Of a stretch of DNA of 64,000 nt, positions 50,226-59,112 are shown one piece after another (within the stretch, counting starts at the first letter, position 1; every line of letters starts with the position of its first letter). The DNA is taken from the NCBI RefSeq assembly GCF_004217545.1, contig NZ_SHKY01000001.1, positions 6,262,001-6,326,000 on the forward strand, given 5' to 3'. A model generated the notes under the pieces. The model was not told the origin of the DNA. It did no database searches and worked only from the letters and a program-made list of their open reading frames with translations. The stretch is from Krasilnikovia cinnamomea. GTDB lineage: Bacteria; Actinomycetota; Actinomycetes; Mycobacteriales; Micromonosporaceae. A program made the translations under genes and the position numbers.

Positions 50226-50533
50226 CCATCGACCACCTCGTGGGCCAGCGCGTGACGGTGCGCGGCGTCGCGGGCGACGCCGCCGGCGGTGCGGTGGTAC
50301 TCGCCGGCGAAGGCACGCCGGTGTACCTCGCGCGCATGGCACGCTGGGACACCCTCGCCGGCAGCACGATCGAGGTCACCGGCGAACTCGACCGGACGGA
50401 GATCGCCCCGCTGCGTTCGGCGCCGGGGGAGCCGGCAAGCCACGGTGCTCCGGGGCGCCAGTACGTCCTTCGGAACTACACGCCACCGCGCTCGGCGGCG
50501 AACGGCGAAGGCCCGAGCGTGCGACCAGCTTGA
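50222..50533 (+). CDS. Small protein translationally coupled to the transglutaminase
   Basis: 103 aa from ATG 50222, overlapping the transglutaminase stop by four bases (ATGA). The sequence VGQRVTVRGVAGDAAGGAVVLAGEGTPVYL, then TIEVTGELDRTEIAPL, alternates short beta strands and glycines and looks like a compact OB-like or beta-barrel fold. The C-terminal 25 residues are disordered. There is no signal peptide, so it would stay in the cytoplasm while its partner is exported. A protective inhibitor or chaperone role is a hypothesis only. Confidence 0.55.
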   Translation: MTIDHLVGQRVTVRGVAGDAAGGAVVLAGEGTPVYLARMARWDTLAGSTIEVTGELDRTEIAPLRSAPGEPASHGAPGRQYVLRNYTPPRSAANGEGPSVRPA

Positions 50534-50630
50534 CCAGCTGAGCAGCGGATCCAGCCCCGGTTCCCCGGTGCCCTAAAATCGGGCTCACAGTGCGTCCCGG
50601 AAGTGCTCATCCGGAGACGCCCGGGCCCCG

Positions 50631-52268
50631 ATGAGGCAACGGGAAACCGGGCTGGGGGTGGTTTCGTTGGACGGCAGCGCGACCGGCGCCGAGGAACTGT
50701 CGGCCGCCCTGCTGGCGTTGGAGGACCAGTTCGCCGGGGACGCCGAGGGTGGTTACGCCGCCGCCCTGGAGTTCGAACGCCAGGCGGTCGCCCTGGGCGA
50801 TGAGCACCTGCTCGCCCGTGCCCACCTGTGCCAGATCATCATGCTCCAGCGGACCGGCGACGTCGCCGGGGCCGCGCGGCGGATCTACGGCGTCCACGAC
50901 TGGGCCGTCCGGCACGGCGATCGCCGGCTGCAGGCCCGCGTCCACCTGGCGTGGGCGAACATCGAGCAGTTGTCCGGTGACGCGGCCCGGTTCCTGGAGC
51001 ACGCGCTGAGCGCGGTGGAACTGCTCGACGAGACCGCCACCCCGTACATGCAGATCCTGCACCGCACGAGGCTGGCCGATGCGCTCGCGCTCAACGGTGA
51101 GATGGATTCGGCCCGGCTGCGATACCGCCAAGCCGAGGTGCTGGCCCGGGAGCTGCACCAGTGGGAGCGGCTCACCGTGGTGCTCAACAACTGGGCGTAT
51201 GCCGAGTACGACGCCGCCGACTTCCTGCGGGCCCGCGAGATCGCCCACCGGATGCAGGAGCACGCCGCGGCGCACGGCTTCGATCTGCACGCCACGGAGC
51301 TGGACACGATCGGCGTGATCCAGATCGAGAACGGCGAGTACGCCGAGGCCGAGCAGACGATGCTGGCGTGCATCGCCCGCCGGGAGGCCGGGCAGAGCGA
51401 CGTCGCCGACGATCTGGCCGACTACCTGCTCACCCTGGCCCGCGCCCAACGCGGTCTCGGCGCGATCGACCAGGCCCAGGCGAGCCTGGCCGCCTCCCGC
51501 GTGCTGTGCCTCGAGTCCGACCTGCATGCGGTCCTGGTCCGGGTGCACCAGGAACAGGCCGAACTGCACGCCGCCCGGGGGGAACACGCCGAGGCGTTCG
51601 CGGCCCTGAAGCTCTCCTTCGCCGCGCGGGAGAAATCGCTCGCGCTGCAGGAGCAGGAACAGGCACTGGCCCGGCACGCACTCTTCGAGACCGCCGAAGC
51701 CCGGGAGGAAGCCGACCGCTTCCGCGAGCAGGCCCGCCGCGACCCGCTCACCGGGCTGCGCAACCGGCGCTACGTCGACGAGGAACTGTCCGCCCTCATC
51801 ACCGCCGACCCGGAGCTGATCGTGGCGATCGTCGACATCGACCACTTCAAACGGATCAACGACCAGCTCTCCCACGACACCGGCGATCAGGTACTCGTCC
51901 AGGTCGCGAAGCTCCTGGACACCGAACTGGCCGCCGCTGTCCCGGACGGGTTCACCGCCCGGCTCGGCGGTGAGGAATTCCTCCTCGTGCTGCCCGCCAC
52001 CCCGATCGCGCTGGCGGTCCAGCAACTGGATCGGATCCGCCGGGTCATCAGCGAGCACGACTGGCACGACACCACCCGCGGGCTGCCCGTGACCGTCAGC
52101 ATCGGCGTCGCCGGAGTCAGCGAAACGTACCCGCGTAGCCAGACCTCCGCCCTGTCCACCGCGGACCGCAACCTCTACGCGGCGAAACACGCCGGACGCA
52201 ACCGCGTCGTGGCCGGCAGCGAGCCGGATCGGCGCACCCGCGCCTACCGCGATCGCGGCGCACCGTGA
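50631..52268 (+). CDS. TPR-GGDEF diguanylate cyclase
   Basis: 545 aa from ATG 50631; no convincing ribosome site, although TAAAAT at 50574-50579 could be a -10. Residues ~25-350 are helical TPR-like repeats (for example AWANIEQLSGDAARFLEHA and ADALALNGEMDSARLRYRQAEVLA), then a helical linker (QEQEQALARHALFETAEAREEADRF). The GGDEF domain starts at RDPLTGLRNRRYVDEEL (about residue 373), has IVDIDHFKRINDQLSHDTGD, and the active motif LGGEEF at residue ~444. It should make c-di-GMP in the cytoplasm. No RxxD inhibitory site is obvious. Such TPR-GGDEF proteins regulate development in Streptomyces. Confidence 0.9.
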   Translation: MRQRETGLGVVSLDGSATGAEELSAALLALEDQFAGDAEGGYAAALEFERQAVALGDEHLLARAHLCQIIMLQRTGDVAGAARRIYGVHDWAVRHGDRRLQARVHLAWANIEQLSGDAARFLEHALSAVELLDETATPYMQILHRTRLADALALNGEMDSARLRYRQAEVLARELHQWERLTVVLNNWAYAEYDAADFLRAREIAHRMQEHAAAHGFDLHATELDTIGVIQIENGEYAEAEQTMLACIARREAGQSDVADDLADYLLTLARAQRGLGAIDQAQASLAASRVLCLESDLHAVLVRVHQEQAELHAARGEHAEAFAALKLSFAAREKSLALQEQEQALARHALFETAEAREEADRFREQARRDPLTGLRNRRYVDEELSALITADPELIVAIVDIDHFKRINDQLSHDTGDQVLVQVAKLLDTELAAAVPDGFTARLGGEEFLLVLPATPIALAVQQLDRIRRVISEHDWHDTTRGLPVTVSIGVAGVSETYPRSQTSALSTADRNLYAAKHAGRNRVVAGSEPDRRTRAYRDRGAP

Positions 52269-52271
52269 CGG

Positions 52272-52312
52272 GCGGGGGCCGGGCCGCGCCGGTCGCGCGG
52301 CCCGGCCCCCGC
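52272..52312. terminator. Bidirectional hairpin terminator
   Basis: A perfect 18-base GC-rich stem (GCGGGGGCCGGGCCGCGC and its complement) with loop CGGTC lies between the converging GGDEF gene and the leftward secreted-protein gene. It is the longest perfect hairpin noticed in the window. Confidence 0.8.
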
Positions 52313-52355
52313 TACCGGCTCCCCGGTTCGGCGCCGGGTGCGGCTCCGGCGGCGT

Positions 52356-52949
52356 TCAGTCGTTCTGCTCGACGGACAGGAGCCAGTCGTCCATCGTGGC
52401 CGTCAGGTTGTTGTTCGCGGCCAGGTCGACCACGCGCCACCGAACCGCGATCGTGTAGTTGCCCGGCCCGAGGCGGGTGCAGGACTGCAGCGCATGCGAC
52501 CCGCCCACACCCGTGGTGAAGGTCGGGTCGTTCAGCGGTGCCATCGGCGTCGCCACGCCACCCGCGATGACCACGATCTGCAGCTGGACCAGGTCCGCCG
52601 GCACCGTCACGGGCACCGGCTGACCGGCGAGCACGACCTCACCGGTGAAACGTACGACGAACTGGTCGTTGTCGTTGTTGGGCACGGTGACCGGCACGCC
52701 GGAGGTGGCGAGAGGCACGAAGGCCCCGGTCTCGCCGATCGTGACCGGCGTGTCGTTCATCCGGGCGAGCGAGGCCTCCTGCGGACCGCCGTTGCAGCCG
52801 GCCGGGCCCCGTTCGTGCGGGATCTGCGGGTCGTCGGCTGCGGCGAGCCGCTGCGCCGAGGTGGCGGCGAGCGCGGGGGCGGTGAGTGCGGCGCCGACAA
52901 GCAGGGCGAGCGGCGCGACCCACCACGTACGTCTGGTTGGGAATTGCAT
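52356..52949 (-). CDS. Secreted protein of unknown function
   Basis: 197 aa from the ATG at about 52949 (GGAGG just upstream), with a signal peptide MQFPTRRTWWVAPLALLVGAALTAPALA. The mature part is beta-rich and contains two cysteines (AGCNGG and LQSCTRL). Its repeats of VPVTVP/QPVPVTVPADLV suggest an Ig-like or jelly-roll domain that may sit on the cell surface. No known domain was recognised. It converges with the GGDEF gene and is divergent from the next secreted-protein gene (53148), sharing its promoter gap. Confidence 0.6.
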   Translation of the reverse strand: MQFPTRRTWWVAPLALLVGAALTAPALAATSAQRLAAADDPQIPHERGPAGCNGGPQEASLARMNDTPVTIGETGAFVPLATSGVPVTVPNNDNDQFVVRFTGEVVLAGQPVPVTVPADLVQLQIVVIAGGVATPMAPLNDPTFTTGVGGSHALQSCTRLGPGNYTIAVRWRVVDLAANNNLTATMDDWLLSVEQND

Positions 52950-53147
52950 GGTTCCTCCTCTGACCGGCGCCGGGGTGGCGCTGTGCCGCACACCGTGCCA
53001 GGGCGTGGTCATGGCGACGTCAGGGTCGGATCAGCGCGCGACTGTCGGGTTCACGGCACCGGACCATGACGTCACCCTGACGCCGCTGCGGAGCATCGAC
53101 CGCAGCTGCCGCCGACCGGCGGCAGACGGCACGAGAAGGAGCGTTGT

Positions 53148-53996
53148 ATGTCGCGACCATCATTGATCAAGTGGGCGGCCGCCGGCCTGGCCGCGGGTCT
53201 GCTGGCCCCGGCCGGTCCGGCACGGGCGATCGGCGCACCGGACCGGGCGACCGCGACCAGCGCGGTCAACGCGCAGCCGGTCAAGGCGGCCACGGCGACC
53301 TGCCCCGACGGCACGGTGCGCTATGCCGGCGGCGGAGCCGTCAACTACGGCCCGGCCGGTGGCGGCGGGGTAGCGCTGACGGGAATCGTCCCGGACGTCG
53401 ACGGCGAGTCGGTCACCGTGACCGCCGCCGCGTCCCCGGGTCACCGCGGAACCTGGTCCGTCACGGCGTTCGCGATCTGCACGGGCTCCGTGCAGCCGTG
53501 GCGGATCACCGAGTCCGGCACCGGCACCGCCACCGCGGCATGTCCGGGCGAGACCCGGCTGTTCGGCCTCGGGTTCCAGATCTCGGGCGCGCCGTGGGCC
53601 GGTCAGGTGCGGGAGATCGCACTGGACCCGGACCTGACCCGGGTCCGGGTCACGGCCGGCGGCCCGGCCACGGTCACCGCGATCGCGCTGTGCCGCCCAC
53701 CGGCGGCGGACATGCGCCGGCCGCGTGCCGCGACCGACACCGCCGGCTGGCCGAAGACGGTCACGCGACAGGACGACGATCCGGACCTTTCCGTGTACGC
53801 CACCGGCGCCACGGTGACCGGTCCCGAGGCCGCCACGCTCGACGCGATCGTGCCCGGCCCCGACGGCGGGTCGACGTGGGCGCGCGCCACGCTGGCCGGC
53901 ACGTCGGCCGGGCAGGCCGGACGGTTCCGCGGGGCCGGCGGCGGTGACGGCGGGTCCGTGACCATGGACGCGGCGCTCATCGGGACCTTCCATTGA
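53148..53996 (+). CDS. Secreted hypothetical protein with duplicated beta units
   Basis: 282 aa from ATG 53148 (AAGGAG upstream) with a signal peptide to about residue 27 (PARA). Two similar segments follow. Each begins with a CPDGTVRYAGGGAVNYG or CPGETRLFGLGFQISG unit, continues with VTVTAAA/VRVTAGGP strands, and ends with VTAFAIC or VTAIALC. This implies an internal duplication with paired cysteines. Function is unknown; similar secreted proteins are abundant in actinomycetes. Its 3' end overlaps the convergent BTAD regulator gene by 20 bases. Confidence 0.6.
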   Translation: MSRPSLIKWAAAGLAAGLLAPAGPARAIGAPDRATATSAVNAQPVKAATATCPDGTVRYAGGGAVNYGPAGGGGVALTGIVPDVDGESVTVTAAASPGHRGTWSVTAFAICTGSVQPWRITESGTGTATAACPGETRLFGLGFQISGAPWAGQVREIALDPDLTRVRVTAGGPATVTAIALCRPPAADMRRPRAATDTAGWPKTVTRQDDDPDLSVYATGATVTGPEAATLDAIVPGPDGGSTWARATLAGTSAGQAGRFRGAGGGDGGSVTMDAALIGTFH

Positions 53997-56900
53997 CGGT
54001 GACGCCGACAGGGCGGGACGTTCCATCGACGGCGCGGGGCGTCCCGCCGGTGGCGGGGGAGACGGGTACGGCCCGGGGCGCGAGCAGGCTCCGCTCCGGT
54101 GGCCGTACGCCGATGGCCCGCATGGCCTCGCCGTACCGGTCGAACGCCCGGCGCGCCTCGCCGTGCCGGCCCGCCCCGACCAGGCGACGCACGAGATGAC
54201 GGTGTGCCGCCTCGTCGTACGGGTCGCGTTCCAGCAGCCGCAGCAGATACCCGACGGCCGCGTCCACGCCCGCGGCGCTGACCTGGACGAGCATGCGCAA
54301 CATGCTGAGGTACGCCGCCCGCGTCTGCTCGCGCAGCGGGCCGGACCACGGCGCGTACGGTTCGTCCTCGAAGGCGTCGCCGCCGTGGTGCTTCTCGACG
54401 GTGACGAGCAGCTCCCGGGTCTCGGCCACGTGCCCGGCGTCGAGCTGCCGGCGGGCCTGCGCGACGAACGCGAGGAAGTCCTCGACGTCGACGCGGGCCC
54501 GGGTCACGTCGAGGGCGATGCTCGCCTGGTCGGCGACGAGGTAGTGGTCGGAGGCGTACGCCCGGGACGGGTCCAGCACCGCGCGCAGGATGGAGAGCAG
54601 CACCGAGAGCCGGTGTCCCGTCTTGGCCGGATCGTCGTCGGGCCACAGCAACTCGCACAGTTCGTCGCGGGGCATCGGCCGCCCGCGCCGGGCCACCAGG
54701 ATGCGCAGCAGGTCCCGCGCCTTGCGCGACTGCCAGCGCGACGGCGGCACCGGTTCACCGTCCACGCGTACCTCGAAGCGGCCCAGGGCCTGGATCGCGA
54801 CCGGGGCCGCAGGGGCCATCGGCTCGGTGGCGGCGACCGCCTCACCGGGCCGGCCGGTCACCGGCGGCAGGCCGGTCACGACGGCACCGGCCGCGTTCAG
54901 GCGTTCGGCGGCCAGCAGACCGCGGATCCGGTCGTCCGGCCCGGCGCCGGGTAGCCGGCTGATCGTCACCATGACGCGTGCGGCCTCCACGCTCGCCCCG
55001 GCGTCCGTCCAGATCGCATGGCATTCGCGGAGCGCGGCCCGGGCCCGGCCCGGATCCGCGTCCGCACCGCCGGTTCGCGCCGCGCCCCGCAGTTCCAGCG
55101 CGTCAGCCAGGCCGGCACGGTCACCCTGGGCGCGGGCGGCCGCGCAGGCCCGGTCCGCCAGCTCGCCGGCCCGCTGGGCGTCACCGCGGCACAGCGCCAC
55201 CCAGCCCTGCGCCAGCAGCGCCGGAACAGCCGTGGCCGCGGCGGCCGTCCGCGCCGCGGCGGCGGCATGACCGGCCGCGCCGTCCAGGTCGTCGGCCAGC
55301 AGCGCCAGCGCCAACCCGGCTTGCGCGGGTACGAGCACATGCGCGTTCCCGGCCTCACCGGCCACCCGGATGGCCGCGTCGTAGGCCGCCCGCGCCTGCT
55401 CACGCCAGCCCCGCCGGCGATAGACCTCGCCGAGCCCGAGCTGAGCCCCCGCCACCCGCCGCGACCCGATCACCCGGTACGCCGAGATCGCGCACTCGTA
55501 TCGCCGGATCGCCTCGTCGAAGTGTCCGAGCATGGCCAGCGCGTCGGCCTCGTTGCAGGTGGCGATCGCCCGCAGGCTCGGCTGGCGGGCGGCCGCCGCG
55601 TACCTGGCGCAGGTGCGGGCCGCCGCCAGCGCCTCGTCGTAGCGCGCGGCGCACAGCAGCCGGTACGTACGGTTGGTGTAGATCCGTGTCAGCAGGACCA
55701 CGTCGCCGATGCGTTCGGCGACGGGCAGCGCGAGACGGTAGTGCTCCTCGCTGGCGGTGTCGTCGCCGAGCGCGCCCAGGCACAGGGCGACGCTCACGTG
55801 CGCGGTGGCGAGTGCCGCCGTCAGCTCGTCGTCGTCGGCCGGGGCCGCGGCGGCCACCGCGTCGCGCGCGTGGCGCAGGGCCGCTTCCGGGCGACCGGCG
55901 AGCAGGTGCGCGTTGGCCGTCCAGGCCGCCAGCAGCGCGGCGTCGGCGGGCGGGTGCGGGCCGGGCCCGGCCTCGGCGAACGCCGCCAGCGCGGCGCGCG
56001 CATCCCCACGCTGATAGTGGATGCGACCGGTACGCCAGGCCAGCGCGGCGCTGCCGGCCGGCAACCCGGGCGCGGCCGCCGCGTGGGACCGCGCGGCGGC
56101 CTCCAGCGCGCCGGTCGCCCGCTGGGCATCGCCGAGCAGCAACCACAGCCGGGGCGTACACAGTGCGACCGGCAGCGCGGTGAGCAACTCCACCACGGTC
56201 TCCGCGTGGCCGCCACCGAGCATGGCCTCGCCGTGCCGGTCGAGCACCCGGGCGGTGTCCGCGGACCGCCCGGCTCGGTGGTATGCGAGCGCGGCGGCCA
56301 CGGGCGGACCGTGCTCGTCGAAGAAGCCCGCCGCGACCTCGGCCGCCCGCCCGCATCCGGGTGCCTGCCGCGCCGGTCCGCTGACGCCGGTCGCCGGGCG
56401 GGAACCGGTGCGCCGCGACGACCGGACGACCTCGGCGAGCACCGGGACGACGCGCTGGCACGGCGCCGGTCCGCCGGGCAACGGCCGGGGGGAGCTCGCG
56501 GCGCTCAGCAGGCCGCTGGCGGCAAGCAACCGTACGATCTCGTCGGCCTGCGGATGGCCCAGCGCCCGGCACAGCTCGGCGCCGACCGGGGCCAGGTCGC
56601 CCACGTGCGCGAGCAGCCGCACGGCCGCGTCGGGTAGCGCCGGCAGCACCTCCTCGTCGAGGTAACTGGCGATGAGACCGCCGGGTGCCGCGATCACCGG
56701 CAGCAACGGCCCGTGCGGCACCCCGCTGGTCCGCAGCGTCTCCGCGGCGAGGTGGACCAGGGCCGGCCAGCCCGCGGTCGCCTGATGGATGCGCTCGGGC
56801 AGCTCCTGGGCGTGCGCGTCGGATCCGGCGGCCACCCCGGTCAGGTCGTAACCGGTGAGCAGGTCGGCGATCTGTTCGACCGGCAGCGACAGCTCGGCGG

Positions 56901-57306
56901 GCCCGACGTCGACGCGCGCGAGGGCGGGCGCCGCGGTGCCGGGCGGCCACCGGGAGGCCAGGATGACGTCGACCGGACCCGCCGCCCCGGCCAGTCCCTC
57001 CAGGGCCCGGGCCAGCGAGCGCGGCGTGCCGTCCGGCAGGCGGGGCAGGTCGTCGAAGACGATCTGACCGGCGCCGGCCTGTACCTCGTCGACCACCACG
57101 CCGGCGAGCGCGTCCACGGGCTCATCCGGCCCGGGTGGCAGTCCGCGATGCCAGCTCGCCCGGGCGGCGGAATACCAGTCGCGCATGGCGGTCGTCTTGC
57201 CGTAACCCGCCGCGGCGGCCACCACCCGGCACGTGACCCCGGGCGCCGCCGATGCGTGCCGCCTGTTCTCCGTCGGATGCACCGCGCCTCCCGGATACAG
57301 CCTCAC
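53977..57306 (-). CDS. Large MalT-like ATPase with C-terminal SARP/BTAD output domain
   Basis: 1109 aa from GTG 57306; an in-frame GTG at 57282 with GGGAGG upstream is an equally good start. The N-terminal STAND-type NTPase has the MalT-style P-loop AAAAGYGKTTAMRDWYS (about residue 35) and Walker B IVFDDLPRLPD. TPR-like helices follow (residues ~380-830). A C-terminal winged helix comes next: FEVRVDGEPVPPSRWQSRKARDLLRILVARRGRPMPRDELCELLWPDDD (from about residue 853). A bacterial transcriptional activation domain ends it. In AfsR the DNA-binding SARP part is N-terminal; here it is C-terminal. It is likely a pathway or developmental activator. It is divergent from the secreted-protein gene at 57467. 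Confidence 0.85.
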   Translation of the reverse strand: MRLYPGGAVHPTENRRHASAAPGVTCRVVAAAAGYGKTTAMRDWYSAARASWHRGLPPGPDEPVDALAGVVVDEVQAGAGQIVFDDLPRLPDGTPRSLARALEGLAGAAGPVDVILASRWPPGTAAPALARVDVGPAELSLPVEQIADLLTGYDLTGVAAGSDAHAQELPERIHQATAGWPALVHLAAETLRTSGVPHGPLLPVIAAPGGLIASYLDEEVLPALPDAAVRLLAHVGDLAPVGAELCRALGHPQADEIVRLLAASGLLSAASSPRPLPGGPAPCQRVVPVLAEVVRSSRRTGSRPATGVSGPARQAPGCGRAAEVAAGFFDEHGPPVAAALAYHRAGRSADTARVLDRHGEAMLGGGHAETVVELLTALPVALCTPRLWLLLGDAQRATGALEAAARSHAAAAPGLPAGSAALAWRTGRIHYQRGDARAALAAFAEAGPGPHPPADAALLAAWTANAHLLAGRPEAALRHARDAVAAAAPADDDELTAALATAHVSVALCLGALGDDTASEEHYRLALPVAERIGDVVLLTRIYTNRTYRLLCAARYDEALAAARTCARYAAAARQPSLRAIATCNEADALAMLGHFDEAIRRYECAISAYRVIGSRRVAGAQLGLGEVYRRRGWREQARAAYDAAIRVAGEAGNAHVLVPAQAGLALALLADDLDGAAGHAAAAARTAAAATAVPALLAQGWVALCRGDAQRAGELADRACAAARAQGDRAGLADALELRGAARTGGADADPGRARAALRECHAIWTDAGASVEAARVMVTISRLPGAGPDDRIRGLLAAERLNAAGAVVTGLPPVTGRPGEAVAATEPMAPAAPVAIQALGRFEVRVDGEPVPPSRWQSRKARDLLRILVARRGRPMPRDELCELLWPDDDPAKTGHRLSVLLSILRAVLDPSRAYASDHYLVADQASIALDVTRARVDVEDFLAFVAQARRQLDAGHVAETRELLVTVEKHHGGDAFEDEPYAPWSGPLREQTRAAYLSMLRMLVQVSAAGVDAAVGYLLRLLERDPYDEAAHRHLVRRLVGAGRHGEARRAFDRYGEAMRAIGVRPPERSLLAPRAVPVSPATGGTPRAVDGTSRPVGVTVNGRSR

Positions 57307-57466
57307 CGGCGCTGGTCACGGGCACAATCCAATGTCGTGAAGGCGCCACCGGGCCGGAAGCGACGGCTCCGCCGTGAGGCGACGCTGAGCGTGCCGTGAC
57401 GGTGATCCGGAGTGTCGGCGTCAGCGGCGCCACCGAGGTGCCGAAATCGGCAGAGGAGACAGGCAC

Positions 57467-57913
57467 ATGAACGCTTCAACGAAGACCGGACGGACCCTGA
57501 TGGCGCTCGGTCTGGCCGCCGCCGGCCTGACCGGCGCCGCCCTGCAGCCGGCTCCCGCCGCGGCGGCCACCAGCTGTGACTTCGCGATGGTGTCGCTGAA
57601 GGCCCGCAACCTGCAGACCGACAACGGCAGCCAGGAGGACTTCGTCTGGCTCAAGGTGGAGGACCGATGGTTCCCCGCCGGCGGCGACGGAGTGCAGTAC
57701 GACCTGGGCGAGACCCATTTCCCCGGCCTGTTCGGAAACCCGATCGCCGGGTTCGGCTCCAGCGGTCTGGAGGTCCGCCTGGTGCTGGACAAGTGGCCGG
57801 GCAACATCACGGTCGAGCGCGAAACCATCGCGTGCGACGAGGTCACCAACGCGACCCGGACCTTCAGCAACGGCGACGCCGTGTACGACCTCGTCTACAA
57901 CGTCACGGACTGA
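57467..57913 (+). CDS. Secreted small protein of unknown function
   Basis: 148 aa from ATG 57467 (GAGGAG upstream). The signal peptide runs to PAAAA near residue 33. The mature ~115 residues have two cysteines (TSCDFAM and IACDEV), Trp/Asp-rich strands (EDFVWLKVEDRWFPAGGDG, LVLDKWPGNITVER) and look like a single beta-sandwich domain. No family was recognised. It is divergent from the large BTAD ATPase gene, so it may be that regulator's target; the 160-base gap shows no clear repeat. Confidence 0.6.
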   Translation: MNASTKTGRTLMALGLAAAGLTGAALQPAPAAAATSCDFAMVSLKARNLQTDNGSQEDFVWLKVEDRWFPAGGDGVQYDLGETHFPGLFGNPIAGFGSSGLEVRLVLDKWPGNITVERETIACDEVTNATRTFSNGDAVYDLVYNVTD

Positions 57914-58101
57914 CGGGCGGTCGTCGCGCCTGCCTCCCTCGCGTCGAGGACGCTCACCGACGCGGGGGTCAGGCCGCCATCCCGGGGCGACACCGTCGAC
58001 GACATCCACCGCGAGGTGGACGGCGTCGAAGTTCCCGCCAGGGCATTTACGATCTTCGTGGCGTGTGCTGTCCCGGACGCGCGCCCGAGGGGAATGACCG
58101 A

Positions 58102-59016
58102 GTGAGCATGTTGTCCGCGTTCGTGCCGATCTGGATTCTCACCACCATCGGCTACGCGGCGCGTCGCTGGGGGCTGATGGGCGAGACCGCGACGGCGGTT
58201 CTCGGCCGGTTCGTCTTCCATCTGGCGATGCCGGCCGTGCTGTTTCTGACCCTGTCCCGGATGCCGTTGTCCGGATTCTTCGGCCGGTCGCTGCTGGCCT
58301 TCGCGGTGAGCGTGGCCGCGGTCGTCGGGGTCGGCTGGGCCGGCGCGAGCCGGCTGTTCGGCCGCAAGCCCGCTGAGCGGCCGATCTGGGGCATGGCCGC
58401 CGGATACGTCAACTCCGCGAATCTCGGCATCCCGATCGCCACGCAGATCCTCGGGAACGTGACGTTCCTGGCCCAGGTCGTGCTGCTGAACGTGTTGGTG
58501 GTGACGCCGGTGATCCTGGGCGCCCTGGACCGTCATCGCGATCCGGCCGGGCGGGTACGGGTCCGCCAGATCGCCACCCTGCCGGTCCGCAACCCGGTCA
58601 TCCTCGCGTCGCTGCTGGGCATCCTGTGCTCGGCCGCCGACCTGCACCCCCCGTCGCCGGTCGTATCGTCGCTCACCCTGTTGTCGGGCGCCGCGGTACC
58701 CACCGCACTGGTCGCGCTCGGCGCGTCGCTGCACGGCGCGGGCGCGCCGCGGGTGGAGCCGGCCGAGCTGGCCGTGATCACCGCGTTGAAGCTGGTCGTG
58801 CAGCCGATCGTTGCCTGGGCGGCCGGGTTGGCGTTGCACCTGTCCGCGCCGCAGCTGCTCGCCGTGGTGGTGTGCGCGGGCCTGCCGACCGCGCAGAACA
58901 CGTTCATCTACGCCCAGGAGTACGGCACCGGCGAGGCGGTGGTCTCGCGGGCGGTGGTGGTGACCACGACACTGTCGCTGGCCACCCTGGCCGCGTCGGC
59001 CGCACTGCTCGGGTGA
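58102..59016 (+). CDS. AEC-family (auxin efflux carrier-type) transporter
   Basis: 304 aa from GTG 58102 (GAGGGG upstream). Ten hydrophobic spans in a 5+5 arrangement, with AEC features: MLSAFVPIWILTTIGYAARRWG at the start, YVNSANLGIPIATQILGN (about residue 97), LLSGAAVPTALVALGASL (about 195) and GLPTAQNTFIYAQEYG (about 262). The family exports organic acids such as malate or malonate. The final codons are followed immediately by the ArsR-type operators. No partner enzyme is adjacent to define the substrate. Confidence 0.85.
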   Translation: MSMLSAFVPIWILTTIGYAARRWGLMGETATAVLGRFVFHLAMPAVLFLTLSRMPLSGFFGRSLLAFAVSVAAVVGVGWAGASRLFGRKPAERPIWGMAAGYVNSANLGIPIATQILGNVTFLAQVVLLNVLVVTPVILGALDRHRDPAGRVRVRQIATLPVRNPVILASLLGILCSAADLHPPSPVVSSLTLLSGAAVPTALVALGASLHGAGAPRVEPAELAVITALKLVVQPIVAWAAGLALHLSAPQLLAVVVCAGLPTAQNTFIYAQEYGTGEAVVSRAVVVTTTLSLATLAASAALLG

Positions 59017-59030
59017 GCGCTCATCTGCGG

Positions 59031-59097
59031 TTTCAACTCATCGGTTGACACCCGTCGGTGGCCGGGGATAGGTTGACTTTCAACTGGAGGGTTGAAA
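59031..59097. promoter_or_regulatory. Two palindromic operators at the ArsR promoter
   Basis: TTTCAACTCATCGGTTGACA (59031-59050) and TTTCAACTGGAGGGTTGAAA (59078-59097) share the TTTCAAC-N6-GTTGAAA plan; the second is perfect, the first has one mismatch. They are 47 bases apart. TTGACA (59045-59050) inside the first site is an ideal -35, so binding would block the promoter. The second site lies between the likely start point and the ATG. Confidence 0.7.
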
Positions 59098-59112
59098 CGC
59101 GGAGGAGGGGCC

